Assembly (NCBI GenBank): GCA_963995525.1
Contig: OZ023205.1
Location: forward strand, 62,194,604-62,258,603
Length of the DNA: 64,000 nt
Direction: 5' to 3'
DNA from: Escarpia spicata
Lineage: Eukaryota; Annelida; Polychaeta; Sabellida; Siboglinidae
Below the pieces are notes generated by a model, which was given only the letters and a program-made list of their open reading frames with translations, did not search any database and was not told the origin of the DNA. Position numbers and translations under genes: made by a program. Of this stretch, positions 36,801 through 51,000 are shown piece after piece. How positions within the stretch are numbered: the stretch's first letter is position 1; every line of letters starts with the position of its first letter.

Positions 36801-38314
36801 AGAAGATGAGGATGAAAATCGAGATCCAACCTGTAATCATAAATATAAACATCATGGAAGGACCTTTTGAAAGAGACGAGTATGAGAAGGCCGAGAAATC
36901 CCTGAATGATGGAAAGAGCGGCGGGGATGATGGTATACCACCTGTGCTAAAACACTGCGATCTGGAAAGTATCATATAGATTTGTGCTACAAAGCTTTGA
37001 TTGAAGGAAAAATACTGCTACAGTGGACAATTCTAAACATTATTCCAGTACCTAAGAATGGCGATTTAAGCATAGCAGGGTATTACAGGGGCATTAGCCT
37101 GAGCTCCATTGTTGCAAAGATATTCAACAGGATGATATGCAACCGAATACGTCCTGAAATTGATCACCACCTAAGAGACAATCATAATTGTTTCCGGACA
37201 GGGAGGACAACAATAGGTCATATAGTAACACTGATAAGGTTTATTGAAGGAATTAGAGCAAAGCATTTTCTTGCAATTATGACATTCGTAGACTTCCGAA
37301 AAGCATTGCATACTGTTCATCATGGCAAGATGATGAAGATTCGTGAAGCCTATGGTGTCCCCAAAGAGCTAGTAACAGCTATTTCCAACATGTAAAGGAA
37401 CACACGTGCCAAAGTACAACCACCGGATGGAGAAACTGAACTTTTTTATGTCACGGCAGAAGTGCAACAGAGTGACACGTGGCGCCATGCCTCTTCGTGA
37501 TAGTCCTTGACTATGCACTGCGGCAGCTATCGACGGAAGAGAAGAGGAACTTGGATTTTAGATAACAAGAAGGAAAAGTAAACGTGTTAAACTTGAGATG
37601 ATCACCGATTTCGAATTTGCCGATGATATTGCGCTACTACCAGAAGTGATCAATCGGGCGCAGGAGCTTCTAACACGAGTGGAAGCAGCATGTGCAAGGA
37701 TTGGTTTAAAGATCAATCCTAGAAAAACCAAATATATTTCATTCAACCAATTAGGAAACACTAGCATTGTTGCCAGGGAAGGAGCTGTTTTAGAGAAGGT
37801 TGAAGACTACAAATATCTTGGGTCTTGCATGGTCTGCACAACAGACAAAGACATCAAAACCAGGAAAGCAATGGCGTTTAGAGCACTCAACCAACTAAAC
37901 CTAATAGAGTAGTAGAGTCTGTGCTACACCATGGGTACGAAACATGGACAATAACGAAAAAACTTCACAAACAACTAGACGCATGTTATACAAGAATACT
38001 TCGAGCTGCCAACAGCATTTGACAAACATAGAACTATACAGTGGAATGTGTAAAGTCACTGATAAAATAAGAAGAAGACGATTGAGATTTGCCGGACATT
38101 GATACAGACATAAGGATGAAATGACATCTAAGACCATCTTGTGGCAACCGACACATGGAAGAACCAAGGCAGGAAGACCAGCAGCAACTTACATCGACAG
38201 CTTAAAGGAAAATGTGGGTCTAGATACGGAGGAGCTGTAGACGGCAATGGCAGACAAAGAGATCTGGAAACGGATGATTGAAGCCACTAGTGTTCGACCC
38301 CAATGGCCGATATG
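33820..38314 (+). pseudogene. Decayed LINE (endonuclease plus RT) with an internal minisatellite
   Basis: An APE-type endonuclease begins near 33860 (TLNVKTIRS, IEVIGIQEHRIV), is interrupted by a 70-base repeat array at 34091-35770, and resumes with RILIANFSGNPAT, LVV.YFNARIGPED and the FANVGSDHSIVTAKI block. The reverse transcriptase follows in pieces: IIPVPKNGD, YRGISLSSIVAKIFNRM, FVDFRKALHTV, FEFADDIALL and YKYLGSCM, then a C-terminus ending near 38314. Multiple frameshifts and stops make it dead. Without the extra repeat copies (about 1.6 kb) it would be about 2.9 kb. A TA microsatellite follows directly. Confidence 0.85.
34091..35770 (+). repeat. 70-base minisatellite, 24 copies
   Basis: Lines repeat at exactly 70 bases, with the landmark GAGGGAGGAGTAGGCATTCT recurring from 34098 through 35708. 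Units differ at a few recurring positions (GCATGGG/ACATGGG, GGAG/GGTG). The unit derives from the LINE endonuclease frame (EGGVGSLLNT.GMGALENIT). Since 70 is not a multiple of three, 23 extra units shift the frame. Confidence 0.97.
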
Positions 38315-38320
38315 AGTGAG

Positions 38321-38322
38321 TG

Positions 38323-38392
<70 letters not shown>
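38321..38392. repeat. TA microsatellite
   Basis: Alternating TA with scattered TG, directly after the LINE 3' end. Confidence 0.92.
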
Positions 38393-38393
<1 letters not shown>

Positions 38394-39139
38394 ACCTATA
38401 CTAGTATAACAACATTGAACGTATACTGTCCGCCAAACTGCGTTTAGTAAGTTCAAAGCAACCAAACGCATCTGATTCCTTCAATCAACACCGGCTAAGA
38501 CAGTAAGTGGGACGAGGTAAGATTGATTCAGCAAACATCGGTGCATTTGTGTTGACAATACACTAGGTATAGTCTAGTAATAATTATTATTGGTTCTGGA
38601 GACTGATTCTGGATACTTGAACAAATACGATTTTTAACTTGTTTGGTTTGATATATTCCTGTCTGCCGTGACACCGCTGCCTTCTCCGTTGCATTTGCAC
38701 CGTCTCGTCTACATCCTTCGCCGCACTTCTACATATACACGCACATCATTGATACTCAATCCACCAGTCCACGAATGTACGCAAAGGCACCCGCATGCTT
38801 GATATCCTTCACCTCCAATATGGTGTTCTACCCTTCTTTCTGGTTACCAACCGCGTGAGTGTTATCCACACAACCCGTCAGCCCATGCTTCTGGAATACA
38901 TCGTTGCAGCGCTACTCTCGCAGTAACTGTCAGTTCTTCGTTAACAAAATGATGAACAGATCGGCAGATATATCCAAATCCCCGCGGCCAACGGGCCTGT
39001 GACTTGTGGCAGCTGCGGGCCCGACAGAAAATTCACGGGCACCGGACACGCGGGCCCGCAGTTATGTCGAACGCTGATCATATCAACATCCTCTCCCCAT
39101 CCTTCACTCCCCCTCCAATCACCTCATATCCCATCTCAC
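38393..39139. other. Gene-free stretch
   Basis: No coding motif was recognised. A GC-rich patch with repeated GCGGGCCCG lies at about 39010-39060. Confidence 0.45.
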
Positions 39140-39765
39140 GTAGTCATCCCATTATACAATGAAAGGCTACTCGTGCTTCAAGTAGATCATTTCCTCACAT
39201 GGAACGCTCACATGTACAAGACAGACAACGCGATTGCCAAAAAACTCGCGCTTCTCTGCAGTATAAAGAGACACCTTCCGTACCAAACAAGGAAGACGTT
39301 CTACAACAGCTGCGTTCTGCCACGCATGGACTACTAAGACAAAAGTTGGAGCAATGCAAACTCGCCAGAGCGAATATACAAAGTACAAAGACGTGCTGCT
39401 AGAATCACAACAGACTCAGATTACAGACTCACAGCTTCAAGTGCTCCATTACTTGAACAACTAAATCGGCTGCCACTACCAGAGCGCGTGAAATAAAGAC
39501 AAGCGCAGTTCTACAAGAACAACACGATCACATGCAAGAGGTAATTTGTATGTTCCAAGGGCACGAACCAAAATTTAAAAGAACAGTATAGCTGTTAATG
39601 GCCCACAAGTATGGAACAATCTAAATCCAGAAATAATAAACTGTAATTTTGTAAGTGTTTTTAAAGCCTCATTAGTCATATATATGCGCAATGCCTTCGG
39701 CTACATAACAGTGACATGACATTTGTTTAATAGTTTTACATAATTGTACCCGTACATTTATGTTT
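39140..39765 (+). pseudogene. 3' fragment of a CR1/Jockey-like LINE
   Basis: Broken frames carry the post-RT region of a non-LTR element: LVLQVDHFLTWNAHM, KKLALLCSIKRHLP, TRKTFYNSCVLPRMDY, VQRRAARITTDSDY, LNRLPLPERVK and NGPQVWNNLNPEI, ending near 39715. At least two frameshifts interrupt it. Confidence 0.8.
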
Positions 39766-40303
39766 AAAACTCACAACCCTTAGAACGATAAAATGTCTAT
39801 TTTATATGGTTATCGTGAAAAAGAAGAATGTTTATTATTATTGTTATTATAACATCTGTATCCATTTATGAATGTGTACTCTGCTAAATGCTCGTTTCGT
39901 GCGTTTTGAAACCGCACAATTGACCTACTAATGGTGATGCAAGTGGATGTGTATTTTGATGAAGACATCTTGGATCGGACTCGGGATTCGATCACCTTCA
40001 GGCTGATGGAGCTGGTTGGACGGTCACTGACGTCGTCTATAGCTGTGATGTCGTTGCAGAAGGAACTGCTAAGTTGTTGATTTCAGCGTTCGAAGATCTT
40101 TCTTCGTGGTGGTCTGCTTTCTTTGGCGCGAGAGTTGATCTCGGCAAGTATGCTCGATGTCATGATCACTAAAGTTTTAACTTGTTACGGGTGACTGTTT
40201 CTTCTAGGTGCACCAGTTGACGTTAGGTTGGCTGGCAACTCTTGCAATCTTTATTCTAACAGAGGCACGGGAATTGCCAGAGAAAACAACTTCTGGCGAA
40301 GAA
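39766..40303. other. Gene-free stretch
   Basis: Contains a short ATT-type microsatellite at 39832-39851. No gene was recognised. Confidence 0.45.
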
Positions 40304-43300
40304 AGATTGAATGAATGAACGTTTATTCAACAACAACAACATAATACATGCACAATATGGTTTGCTGCTGCTGCTGAAATGACATAGCTGAAGTCGTAAA
40401 ATAAATGCGTTGCTATGCCCTTCTCGAACTAAAAAAACTGAATAAATACAACACGAATTATAAATAAATCACAAAATAATATTCACAACTCACATATAAA
40501 CTTTTTAGTGCTTGTGTTACTATTACAAAACGTCACCTTCAATTAACAATTCACAAATATGTAGAAAGTAATGAGAACTTGATTGCTTTTTTAAATTGTG
40601 TTAAACTTGGAAGCTGAGTCAATTTATTTGGTAAATTGTTCCACGTTTTTATACCCTTGACGGTGATTGACAGCAGTATGAGGGTGGTGTTTGTCTTTTT
40701 AACATAGAACAGTTTGCTTTGTCTGGTATCATGTATGTGTATAGCTGCGGTTGGTTCAAATAATGCTTGAACACGACAATTTAAAGAGTGGTTGTTTGCT
40801 TTATAAAATATGATCATAGTCTTGTATTTAACTAGATCATGAAATTTAAGCATGTTTGAGAGATAGAAAAATGCATATGTATGATCATGGTAATTAAGGT
40901 TATAAATAATCCGTATAGCTTCTTTTTGTAACATAAATAGTTTTCTGAGTCTAGATTGATAAGTATTTCCCCAGATCTCACAGCAATATGACATATGTGG
41001 TTCAACAAGTGAATTATGTAATGTGTGTAACGCTTGACAATCCAGAACATGCCTAGTTTTATACAAAACTGCTATGCTTTTTGATACTTTTGATTCAACC
41101 ATTTGTATGTGTTTTCTCCATGTTAAGTTTCCTCCAAGGAATTTTGTATATGATACCTGCTCAATGTTTGTCCCATTCAAAACTATATTCACATCTGTTC
41201 TAGGTTGTTTTTTTATTATTAAACATTATAAAATGTGTTTTGTTCACATTAAGCGATAATTTGTTCGCTCGGAACCACAGATCTAGTTTTTTTAGTTCGT
41301 TGTTAACAACAGTGCTTACATCATCTGTGTTACTAGCGGAATAAAAAATGTCTGTATCATCAGCAAACAAAATAATATCAAGCAATTTTGAGATTTCACA
41401 CATGTCATTTATGTACAGAATAAATAATAACGGGCCAAGGATTGACCCTTGCGGGACTCCACACTTGATTTCCTTTTGTTCTGAGTTACTGTTGTTATAG
41501 CATACATATTGTCTACGGTTGGTTAAGTAGCTTTTTATCCAGTCCAGAGCCAGACCCCTTATTCCGTAGCATTGCAATTTACTTAGCAGTATGTTGTGGT
41601 CAACAATGTCAAAGGCTTTTTAGGTCGATAAAGACCCCAATCGTGCTTTGATATTTATCCATTGCGGAAGTAATCTTTTCGACAAATTCTGTTAAAGCTA
41701 GTGAAGTTGAGTGATTACTTCTCAAGCCATACGGCTCATCTGTCAATATGCGTTGTGTTTCAATGAAAGACAATAGCCTTTTGTTGAATATTTTTTCAAG
41801 TATTTTTGAAAATTGGGATAAGATATAAGTCTATAATTAGAAAATTGAAAACGATCTCCTGACTTAAATATAGGAATGACTTTTGCTAATTTCATATCAT
41901 TTGGAAATGATCCGCTGATCAAATATCTGTTAAAAATGTGGGTTAGCGGTTGTACAATTTGCTTTATTACATGCTTAACTGTTTTCATGCTGATTTCATC
42001 GTGTCCGTATGAAGTTTTACTCTTGCATCCAGACACAATTTTGAATACTTCTTGCTCAGTAACGAGGGACATATACATTGATTGTGATACAGTACGTTTT
42101 ACAAAGTCGGTTGGCTTTGTTCCCGGACAGAGTTCTATGTGGTTGGATAATTTAGTACCTATGTCGACGAAGAAATTGTTAAAATTATTAGCTATTTCTT
42201 TATTTTCTAATACTACTAGGTTTTCACCAACATGAAACTTGTTCAAATATGTGGTATCAGATTTTCTTTTACCTATTATGCTGTTAAGAGTTTTCCAAGT
42301 TTCTCTTATATTAGTCTTACAACCGTCGAGTTTTTTCTGTAATAATTTTTCTTTTCTAGACGTAATAATTTTGTTAACTTATTTTTGTAATTTTTGAAGC
42401 GACTTTCTGTTAATTCTGTCCTATTCTTTAGAAACGCTAAGTAAATGTTATTCTTCTTTATGCAAGCGTTTTTTAGCCCTCTTGATAACCAAGGTTTATC
42501 ATTTTTACAGGACAGGCATCGTTATAAGTATTACTTAGTATTTGCATAAAGCGCGAGAACGCTAAATCAGGGTTTGACTCGTTCATTACATTGTCCCAGT
42601 TTGCATAATTTAAATCGTGCTTAAATTTGTTTAATGAGTCCTCATCTAACGTTCTGTTATATTTATATGTTGGATCATCGTTAATAACCGCATAAGTGCT
42701 GTTGTCACACAGGACGAAAATTGGCATATGGTCTGTAGCATCGCTTAAAACAATGTCGCACATTTTGTTTCTACACTGTTCAGAACAGAAAATGTTATCT
42801 ATTATATTAGCAGTTGTGCCTGTTATTCGTATGGGCCTGGTGATCAAGGGATATAATCCAGAGCTGAACATTTGATCAATGAAGTATTTTGATTCAGCTT
42901 GCTCTTCGCAGTGCAATATGTCTATATTGTAATCACCACATATATACACAATTTTGCTGGTGAGATTTCCCAGTATGAATGAGAGATTGTCATTAAATTT
43001 GCTGATGCTGGTATTCGGTGCTCTATACATACCACCGACATTGATTTGTTCGTGTTTACTAATTTGTATCTCAATAATCTTTCAAAACAGTCATCAACAG
43101 CATACGATATATTCCTTAAACAAATATCAGAAGACTGGCAATTGTTAAGTACAGATTCACACACATATATGGCAACGCCGCCACCTTGTTTTTTTTCTTC
43201 TGGAATTACAGTACAGTTTGTAACGCGAAAATACGACATCGTTACAGTTTACTTCACTTCCGTCCCAACTGTTTTCTTTAAGCCACGTTTCTGATATAGC

Positions 43301-43594
43301 AATTATATGAAATTTATACTCCATGCTTTGGATAGTATCTTTAATCTTGGGTAAGTTAGCTTTTAAACTCCGGGCATTAAAGTGTATCATACTCAGTTTG
43401 ATTGGCTGGTTTTTGCCAACACTGCTAAAGTTTGTTGAAAATTGTGCTGGGGTGTAGTATTTACATTGCGTGGGCAAATCGTTATACAACAAACAATCAG
43501 TATCAATATCGTGTTCGTAACAGTGTTCATTATAATCAAACGGTGTATCATACGAAGGCGTTAACTCGTCATTTTGTTGTGTAGTTGACGCCAT
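40304..43594 (-). pseudogene. Near full-length CR1/L2-type LINE with frameshifts
   Basis: Read from 43594 leftward: endonuclease (MIHFNARSLKANLPKI, IIAISETWLKE, then GGGVAIYV), the CGDYNIDILH block, LSDATDHMPIFVL, a linker, then reverse transcriptase (KVIPIFKSGD, FSNYRLIS, FIDLKKAFD in a shifted frame, CGVPQGSILGPLLFILYIND, LFADDTDIF) and a C-terminal region (FLGGNLTWRKHI, VKGIKTWNNLPNKL) ending at 40551. At least four frameshifts separate the segments. The likely 3' end is near 40304, where the minus strand reads AATAAACGTTCATTCATTCA. It encoded the enzyme that nicks DNA and copies the element RNA at the nick. Confidence 0.85.
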
Positions 43595-44492
43595 GGTTAA
43601 GTCATCACAAAAACGTTTAGTGAAGCAAACAAGGATTCAGAATGCTAATTTACTACATTTCCAAATATAAATACTTGTTGGAGCTCGTCTTGTTGTAGAG
43701 CTGGATGGGGACCGTGCAGTCACTATTGACCTCGGTCAGTAGTTATTATGGGTCAGATTAATGTCAATGTATTCACAAATAACGGGCAGATAAAATGCTA
43801 GTGTGCGTGTGTGCGTGTGTGCGTGTGTGCGTGTGTGCGTGTGTCTGTGTCTGTATTTGTGTCTGTGTCTTTCTTTCTGTGTGCATGTATGTGTTTATGT
43901 GTGTATGTGTATGGGTGCGTATGCGTGCGTCCGTGCGTGTACCCATGTGCCATTCTTGTACAAACCGTGTATACAATGACAATGCAATGACACAAATAAC
44001 ATATAGCATTAGTCAACTTAGAACAGTGTCAAAGAAACCGCCCGTAATAATGAAACAAAATGGTATTTATTTATTTATTTTATTTATTTATTTATATCTA
44101 TGTGTAATTTGTATCAACACCAACAAATAATTGTAAACCTGTTATGGCAATATCAGAACGAGTGTATTATTGGCAACTTTTCAGTTGGATTATAAACATA
44201 CATTCACAATAAAAGCCACAAATCCATAAAAGTATAATCTCCTGTCGAATCCGCTACTGCCGCAAGTCAAGGGTCCCATTGGCTTGCGTGGAAGGTATTT
44301 GTGACGAATGAGCTGAAGGCCACCTTGCATAAAGCATAAATGATTGTGGTTGGACAAAAGAGGGGTATAATTGCATGTTGGAGGGGAAGAGATCAAACAC
44401 ACTGGTGGCTTTATATACATTAGCGGAGTGGATACCGATGGTGTATATTTTGTAGCTACGAATGCCGCGAAGACGTGCGTGTGCGTGTGTTT

Positions 44493-44493
<1 letters not shown>
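43595..44493. other. Gene-free stretch with a GTGTGC microsatellite
   Basis: A GTGTGC/GTGTCT microsatellite covers 43800-43945. A TATTT-rich run lies at 44066-44098. Open frames here are repeat artefacts. Confidence 0.6.
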
Positions 44494-44570
<77 letters not shown>

Positions 44571-44925
44571 GAGAAAGAGAGATAGAGAGAGAGATGGGTG
44601 GGAGAGAGATAGAGAGATAGAGAGACAGAGAGACAGAGAGACAGAGAGACAGAGAGACAGAGAGACAGAGAGACAGAGAGACAGAGAGACAGAGAGACAG
44701 AGAGAAACAGAGACACAGAGACACAGAGACACAGAGACACAGAGACACAGAGACACAGAGACACAGAGACACAGAGACACAGAGACACAGAGAATGACAG
44801 AGAGAAAGACAGAGAGAGAGGGAGAGAAAGAGAGAGCGAGAGAGAGCGCGAGAGAGAGAGAGAGAGCGCGAGAGAGACAGCGAAACAGAGAGACAAAGAG
44901 ACAGAGAGAGAGAGGGACACAGAGA
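44494..44925. repeat. GA / GACA / GACACA compound microsatellite
   Basis: A pure GA run (44494-44562), then GAGACA tetramer-type repeats, then AGACAC hexamers, then mixed GA/GC. The long Ser/Leu-rich and Arg/Glu-rich frames across it on both strands are artefacts. Confidence 0.97.
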
Positions 44926-45866
44926 CACATAAATACTGAGACACAGAGAGAAAGAGACAGTGAATACAGTATATTATATAATAGTTGTATCAATATTCCG
45001 TTCATTATTGATTTGATAGCTATTATGTGAACTTTCAGTGTGAACTTGTTGTATGTTATCGCTTGATAACAGGGACGAGTGGATACAAGGCATTCTACTT
45101 GGCGGATGCTTGGCTGAAGACGAAGCAGACGTTAGCGTCGAGTTTATTGGCAGATTTTGCGTACAAAATATTAATGTGAAGTTCAGATGCAGGAAAATCT
45201 ACTAATTTCGAATACGGCCGGATCGTACCTGGCCTCCACACAAATACTAAGCTGATTGTATGACCTACAGAACATGCACAGCAATGGAAACAACGCCTGT
45301 CTACACAAAGATCAATAATTGTTTAATACGATAAACGCTGGTGGCCGTTTTTGTAAGACGTCTTCCAGAGAGCAAAATCGGCCATCATCCCCATTACCCC
45401 GTGCATCAGCGTTCAATATAAACAGTATTTGGTGTTATCCGTTTAACACGCATGCCATTAGGTTAATTTTCCATATATCGAAAATAGTACAGTGCGTGCA
45501 GAGCGTAATGCACACGTCGTGCGGCAAAGAACAAAGAGATCATGTCCTTGACAATGTCTAGCTGCATAGCCCAGTCTGCTTTTCGCTATGCTCGTCTATA
45601 TTTGAGAATCATGACGACTGGTGATGACGAATCGTGACGACTTGATGTGACAATCCAACTAGAGCTTTATTGCTCTGCTGCTGCTCTGAGATGCAATGTC
45701 ATCTAATGTTGTTGAAGATCATTCGAACTTTCCAGATGTTGTTTTCGCAAAGAGGGGCCGAAATAGTTCTTGTATCAGCCTCCTGAGAGATATGGCAGTC
45801 TGGGGTATATTTCTTGCCGCCTAGCAATTTCATTTCACCTCCAAATGCAGCATCAAGTATTTCTAC
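44926..45866. other. Gene-free stretch
   Basis: No coding motif was recognised. A 61-codon minus-strand frame (45884-45699) overlaps the repeat at 45867 and is not supported as a gene. Confidence 0.45.
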
Positions 45867-45993
45867 GATATCAGTTTCAGCCACTAGTGTGCCAGCACAA
45901 CAGCAGTAAGATATCAGTTTCAGCCACTAGTGTGCCAGCACAACCGCAGTAGGATATCAGTTTCAGCCACTAGTGTGCCGACACAACGGCAGT
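45867..45993. repeat. 43-base minisatellite, 3 copies
   Basis: The unit contains ATATCAGTTTCAGCCACTAG, TGTGCCAGCACAAC and GCAGTAAG. Confidence 0.93.
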
Positions 45994-47700
45994 AACTCAT
46001 TACGAGGTGCATACAACTCAATTCCAGATAGATGTTGCCTTGTTGCGTCCACTGGACATGTGGTGCATGCGAGGTATGCTGGGTAAAATTACATTTCACT
46101 ACGTCCTACACAACTCGACAAAATATGTATGTATTCTTGTAGTAAAAAAATAATCATGGTATATACTATTTAGCGGTCCGCATGTGATATGGTAGCGTAA
46201 AAAACAATCTTCAGAGAACGCCAAGTAGTTGAAAAACAATACAATACCGCATTACCAAGGAATTGGGAGAGGCAGGTTTGTTGATTGCCGCAAACTGGAA
46301 ATGTTGCGTCTGTCGCATTTTCTGCAATGGCCGCCATCTTGTTTTCTTTAAACAATTTCACATCAATGATGGAGGGATTGAATTCCTTATGTTTGGAAAC
46401 ATATAAAACAACATTTCAAGCATGTGTTTGAAGATATAATAATACGTTGATTTTGGCTGCCATTTTGGACTTTGTCACTTTGTTTCAAGGGTAAGAATCA
46501 CACACTAACTGGATATCATTATATACATGTTAGGGATGGCTGCCGCATTACGATTATTATATTCATATATACAGTGAGTTAATTATAACGTAACGTGTAA
46601 ATATACGTGCTTAGGACCAGAGTGTTTTGAAAGGTGAGTTTTTTTAATTTAACCGTAGTTCTTGAATTTGGGCAAGTGAGTGTTTTGAAATTAATTTGAA
46701 AACACATCAGTTGAAAACACTACAGTAGTGTTTTCCAGGGTGAGTGTTTTGAAATTGTTACGCCGGCTCGGACGAAATTGGGCATTTAAACGGTATCATT
46801 TTGTAAGTCATTGCTGTCTGCCAGGGAGTTCTAATCAATTGTATTCCAAGGTACACACAATATATAATTTATAAACTTCATGATGGTTTACGAACTGGCG
46901 ACATTCATCGTAGATCAGATGGAAATAAAACTGATATTTAGATTTTTCCGGCAACGTAACACCGCAGCGTGTGGGTGCTATATTCCAAGTAACTTAGGTC
47001 AATGTCGGATGCACTGCATCTGATCGGTAAAACGCGACGACATGATATTCCAGCCCTGGTAGTTGGGGGTGACTGTCTTAGAGGGTGAACCGTCTTACCC
47101 CACCTTCCCCTACCCTTCTCCTGATCAATTGTACAAAACCGACACATCTTAATTTTAAATATAGCATTGCCGTATGTGATACGTAAAATTTGTCTTAGTA
47201 TAATACTTATGTGAAAATGAACTAACATTATTTTACTCAACCCACTCTTTAGAAAAACACATTTCAATGTAAATCACCTATTTACAGCTGCTCCACTTTC
47301 TGCACCGTGTTGACATCGTATGACGAGATATTCTGTTATATATAGGCCATTGAACTGCGTCGGGCTAATCAAACTCTTTAGGGGTCAAGGGTTTATGAAC
47401 AGGTCAAGGGTTTACGTGAATGCTTCCAACACACGCAGCTGGGTCCTTTGACACTACACTAAAGGTATCATTCGGTGCACGGATACGACGGTTTGTACAC
47501 GTCGATACCAGCTCAGAATCATGATACACTGTACTATCTTTGAGAATGTCAAAGTGAATTAAGAGTGTAGCCATGCCCATTCGTAATTCGTAATTATCTC
47601 ACTGCGACACCAGGGCCTATCTTGCGCCAGGCAAAGGTCTCGCACGGTAATTAGGAGAGAGTACGGAGGGCTGGTGCATAGGCAGCTAGAGATCGACAAA
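45994..47700. other. Gene-free stretch upstream of the transporter gene
   Basis: No exon was recognised. Short GAGTGTTTTGAAA motifs recur at 46618, 46678 and 46741. The bases just before 47701 probably form the 5' UTR of the SLC7-like gene. Confidence 0.5.
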
Positions 47701-47810
47701 ATGGAGGAAGTCACAGCGACGGATGACGGAGAGGGTGTGCGAAAGATCCATATGAAAAGAAAGATAAACTTCCTGTCAGCATCTGCCATCATGACCGGAG
47801 TTATCATTGG

Positions 47811-48063
47811 GTGTGTATGACAACTGTTTAGTAAAAAACATAACCCATATTTAAGTATATTAGGTATTATTTGTGTTACTTAACAATATACCTTACCCCT
47901 CACAGGTCGCTGTCCGTATCATCTAGACTATCAATGCGGACGACATTCGCCAGACAGGAATCGTCCGCAATGCCACACTTATAATACACCATAGCAAAGT
48001 GAGATATAGTCAGTAATGTACCTATTGGAATTCATTGCATTAGCCACGTTGTGTAATTGTGAT
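47811..48063. other. Start of intron 1 of the SLC7-like gene
   Basis: Intronic sequence between the exon 1 donor (GTGTGT at 47811) and the LINE insertion. It ends in the target duplication GTAATTGTGAT (48053-48063). Confidence 0.7.
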
Positions 48064-51000
48064 ATAGGAGAAGGAAAACTCTTACTCCAAACCTCCGCTG
48101 CCTTGCGGCTATACCGGATCTCGAGAAAGGCTTCGGGAGTAAACCCCGAGGAGAAATCCGGAGCTGGAGTCCCTAAGGCAGTTCGTCGTTGACTTCAACA
48201 TTGTTCTGGCAACTCCTGCGACGGCACCGGTGCCAAGCCGTATGGGCTCTTGCTCTTCCCTTGGAATACATCAGTGACGTGGAGAGGGGGGACCTGCTGC
48301 ATGGGCAACAGCTTGTCTTCCATATCACCCTTGCCCAGGCCTGCGCCCTGGAGAGGACACTCAAGCGCCGCTGCAAAGCGACGACACAACACGAGAAGTG
48401 GCAGTTACCGGTGATAAGTCTCAGTACTCCATTGGCGTAGAGTTGAGGCGCCAGGGGTCACTTCTGACAGTGGGAGAGGTCATCGTGCCTCATTGGATAG
48501 CTACCGCCCGCTTTAAACTGGGCAGCCCCCGGTCAATAAGGTGCTATCCTGCCACCCAAGCACCAGGCAAGAAAAGCAACACAAGAAACAAGCCAGCACT
48601 AAAAGTAGGATGCTGGAACGTAAGGACCATGACCACCGGCCTATCAACGGACCTGCAGGACATGAGCGACGCACGAAAGACGGCAGTGATCAACAACGAA
48701 CTGCTGAGACTGCAAGTGGATATCGCAGCACTACAAGAGACCCGCCTTGCCGAAACCGGCTCTCTTCGAGAAAAAGATTTCACATTCTTCTGGCGTGGAA
48801 AAACTGCAGACGAGACCAGAGAGTACGGCGTTGGATTTGCCGTGAAGAACTCACTGTTGAACATGATAGAACCTGGTGAGATAGGAACAGAGAGGATTCT
48901 CACCCTACGTCTCCACACAACAGACGGGCCTGTCAGCCTCATCAGCGTCTACGCCCCCACCCTCCACTCTACCCAGGAGGCAAAAGACGAGTTCTACGAC
49001 CAGCTGCAGTCAGTCATCCAGAAAATCCCAACCACCGAAAGCCTGCTTCTACTCGGCGACTTCAATGCACGAGTCGGCGGCGACCACGCCTCCTGGCCGC
49101 GATGCCTGGGACGATTTGGAATCGGCAGCATGAACGAGAACGGGCAACGACTACTCGAGCTATGCACACTCCACGATCTGTGCATTACTAACACCTTTTT
49201 TCAGACGAAACCGCAGCACAAAGTATCGTGGCGACATCCCCGCTCCAAACGATGGCACCAGTTGGACCTGATTCTCACACGACGCTGTCAACTGAGAAGC
49301 GTCCTCACCACACGTTCCTATCACAGCGCTGATTGCGACACAGATCATTCGCTGGTCTGCTGTAAGATCAGGATTCAACCCAAGAAGCTTCATCGCGCCA
49401 AACCGTCAGGGAAGCCACGTATAGACACCAGCAAGGCAAAGGACCCAGGGAAGGTGGAGATGCTTGTGAAGAGCCTGGAAGACGCCCTGCAGGCGAAGCC
49501 CCCAGGGGGAGACGCAAAGCAGAGATGGGATCATCTCAGGGACACGATCCACGGCATGGCATTCTCTGTCTTCGGCAGGAAGCAGGGGAGGACTCAGGAT
49601 TGGTTCGAGGCAAATGCCACTGAACTCAACACTGTGATTGAGGAAAAGCGTGCCGCATTGCTGGAACACAAGCGACAGCCAACGCAATCAACACTGCAAG
49701 CTCTTAGAGAAGCTAGGGGTAAAGTGCAGCGCACAGCCAGAAGATGTGCCAACGACTATTGGATACAACTCTGTGAGCGTATTCAGTTGGCAGCTGACAC
49801 GGGAAACATCAGGGGTCTCTACGACGGTATCAAGAAGGCCATCGGACCAACACACAGCAAGACAGCTCCACTCAAATCAACTACTGGTGAAACCATCACA
49901 GACAAGAGCAAGCAAATGGAGAGGTGGGTGGAGCATTACTCGGACTTGTACGGCAGGGAGAACACCATCTCAGACGCCACACTGGAAGCTGTGGAGCGCT
50001 TGCCTGTCATGGAGAAGCTAGACGAGACGCCAAGCCTGGAGGAGCTCAGCAAAGCCATAGACGGCCTGCCCACAGGAAAAGCACCAGAGCTGGATGGAAT
50101 CCCAACAGAAGTCATCAAAAGTGCAAAGGGACCACTCCTTGAACACCTGCACGCTCTGCTCTGTCAGTGCTGGGTGGAAGGGGAAGTTCCCCAGGACATG
50201 AGAGACTGTAATATCATCACCCTGTACAAGAACAAAGGAGATCGCAGTGACTGCAATAACTACAGAGGGATCTCCTTGCTGAGCATCGTCGGTAAAGTAT
50301 TCGCCCGCGTGGTCCTGAACAGACTTCAGAAGCTGGCTGACAGGGTATATCCTGAGTCACAATGCGGCTTCAGGTCGGAACGCTCCACGATCGACATGAT
50401 ATTCTCCCTGCGACAGCTCCAGGAGAAATGCAGCGAGCAGAAGCAGTCACTCTACATAGCATTCATAGACCTGACAAAGGCCTTTGACCTCGTGAGCCGC
50501 GATGGCCTCTTCAAAGTCCTCGCAAAGATTGGATGTCCACTAAAGCTTCTGAGCGTGATTCAGTCATTCCACAGAGGTATGAGAGGAGTCGTCCAGGTCG
50601 ACGGGTCATCATCAACTCCATTCGACGTGAAAAACGGAGTCAAGCAGGGGTGCGTGCTTGCCCCCACCCTCTTTGGCATCTACTTTGCAGTCATGCTAAA
50701 GCATGCCTTCAGAACATCAACTGACGGAATCTACCTCCACACTAGGTCAGATGGCAAACTTTACAGCTTGTCCAGATTGAAAGCAAAGACCAAGATCCGT
50801 GAGGTTCTCATCAGAGACATGCTGTTCGCAGATGATGCTGCCTTGACAGCTCACGAGGAACAACATCTTCAAAATCTTATGGATTGCTTCTCCCAAGCCT
50901 GCGAGGACTTCAGACTGACAATCAGTCTAAAGAAGACAAATATCATGAGCCAGGACACCGAAAGCCTGCCAGCCATAAACAATTACCAGCTGGATGTGGT

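Noticed and set aside
44190..45030. Open frames of about 220-270 codons on both strands
   Set aside because: They read through a GA/GACA microsatellite and consist of Ser/Leu or Arg/Glu repeats.
45699..45884. 61-codon minus-strand frame starting in the 43-base repeat
   Set aside because: Short, begins in a tandem repeat, and no domain was recognised.
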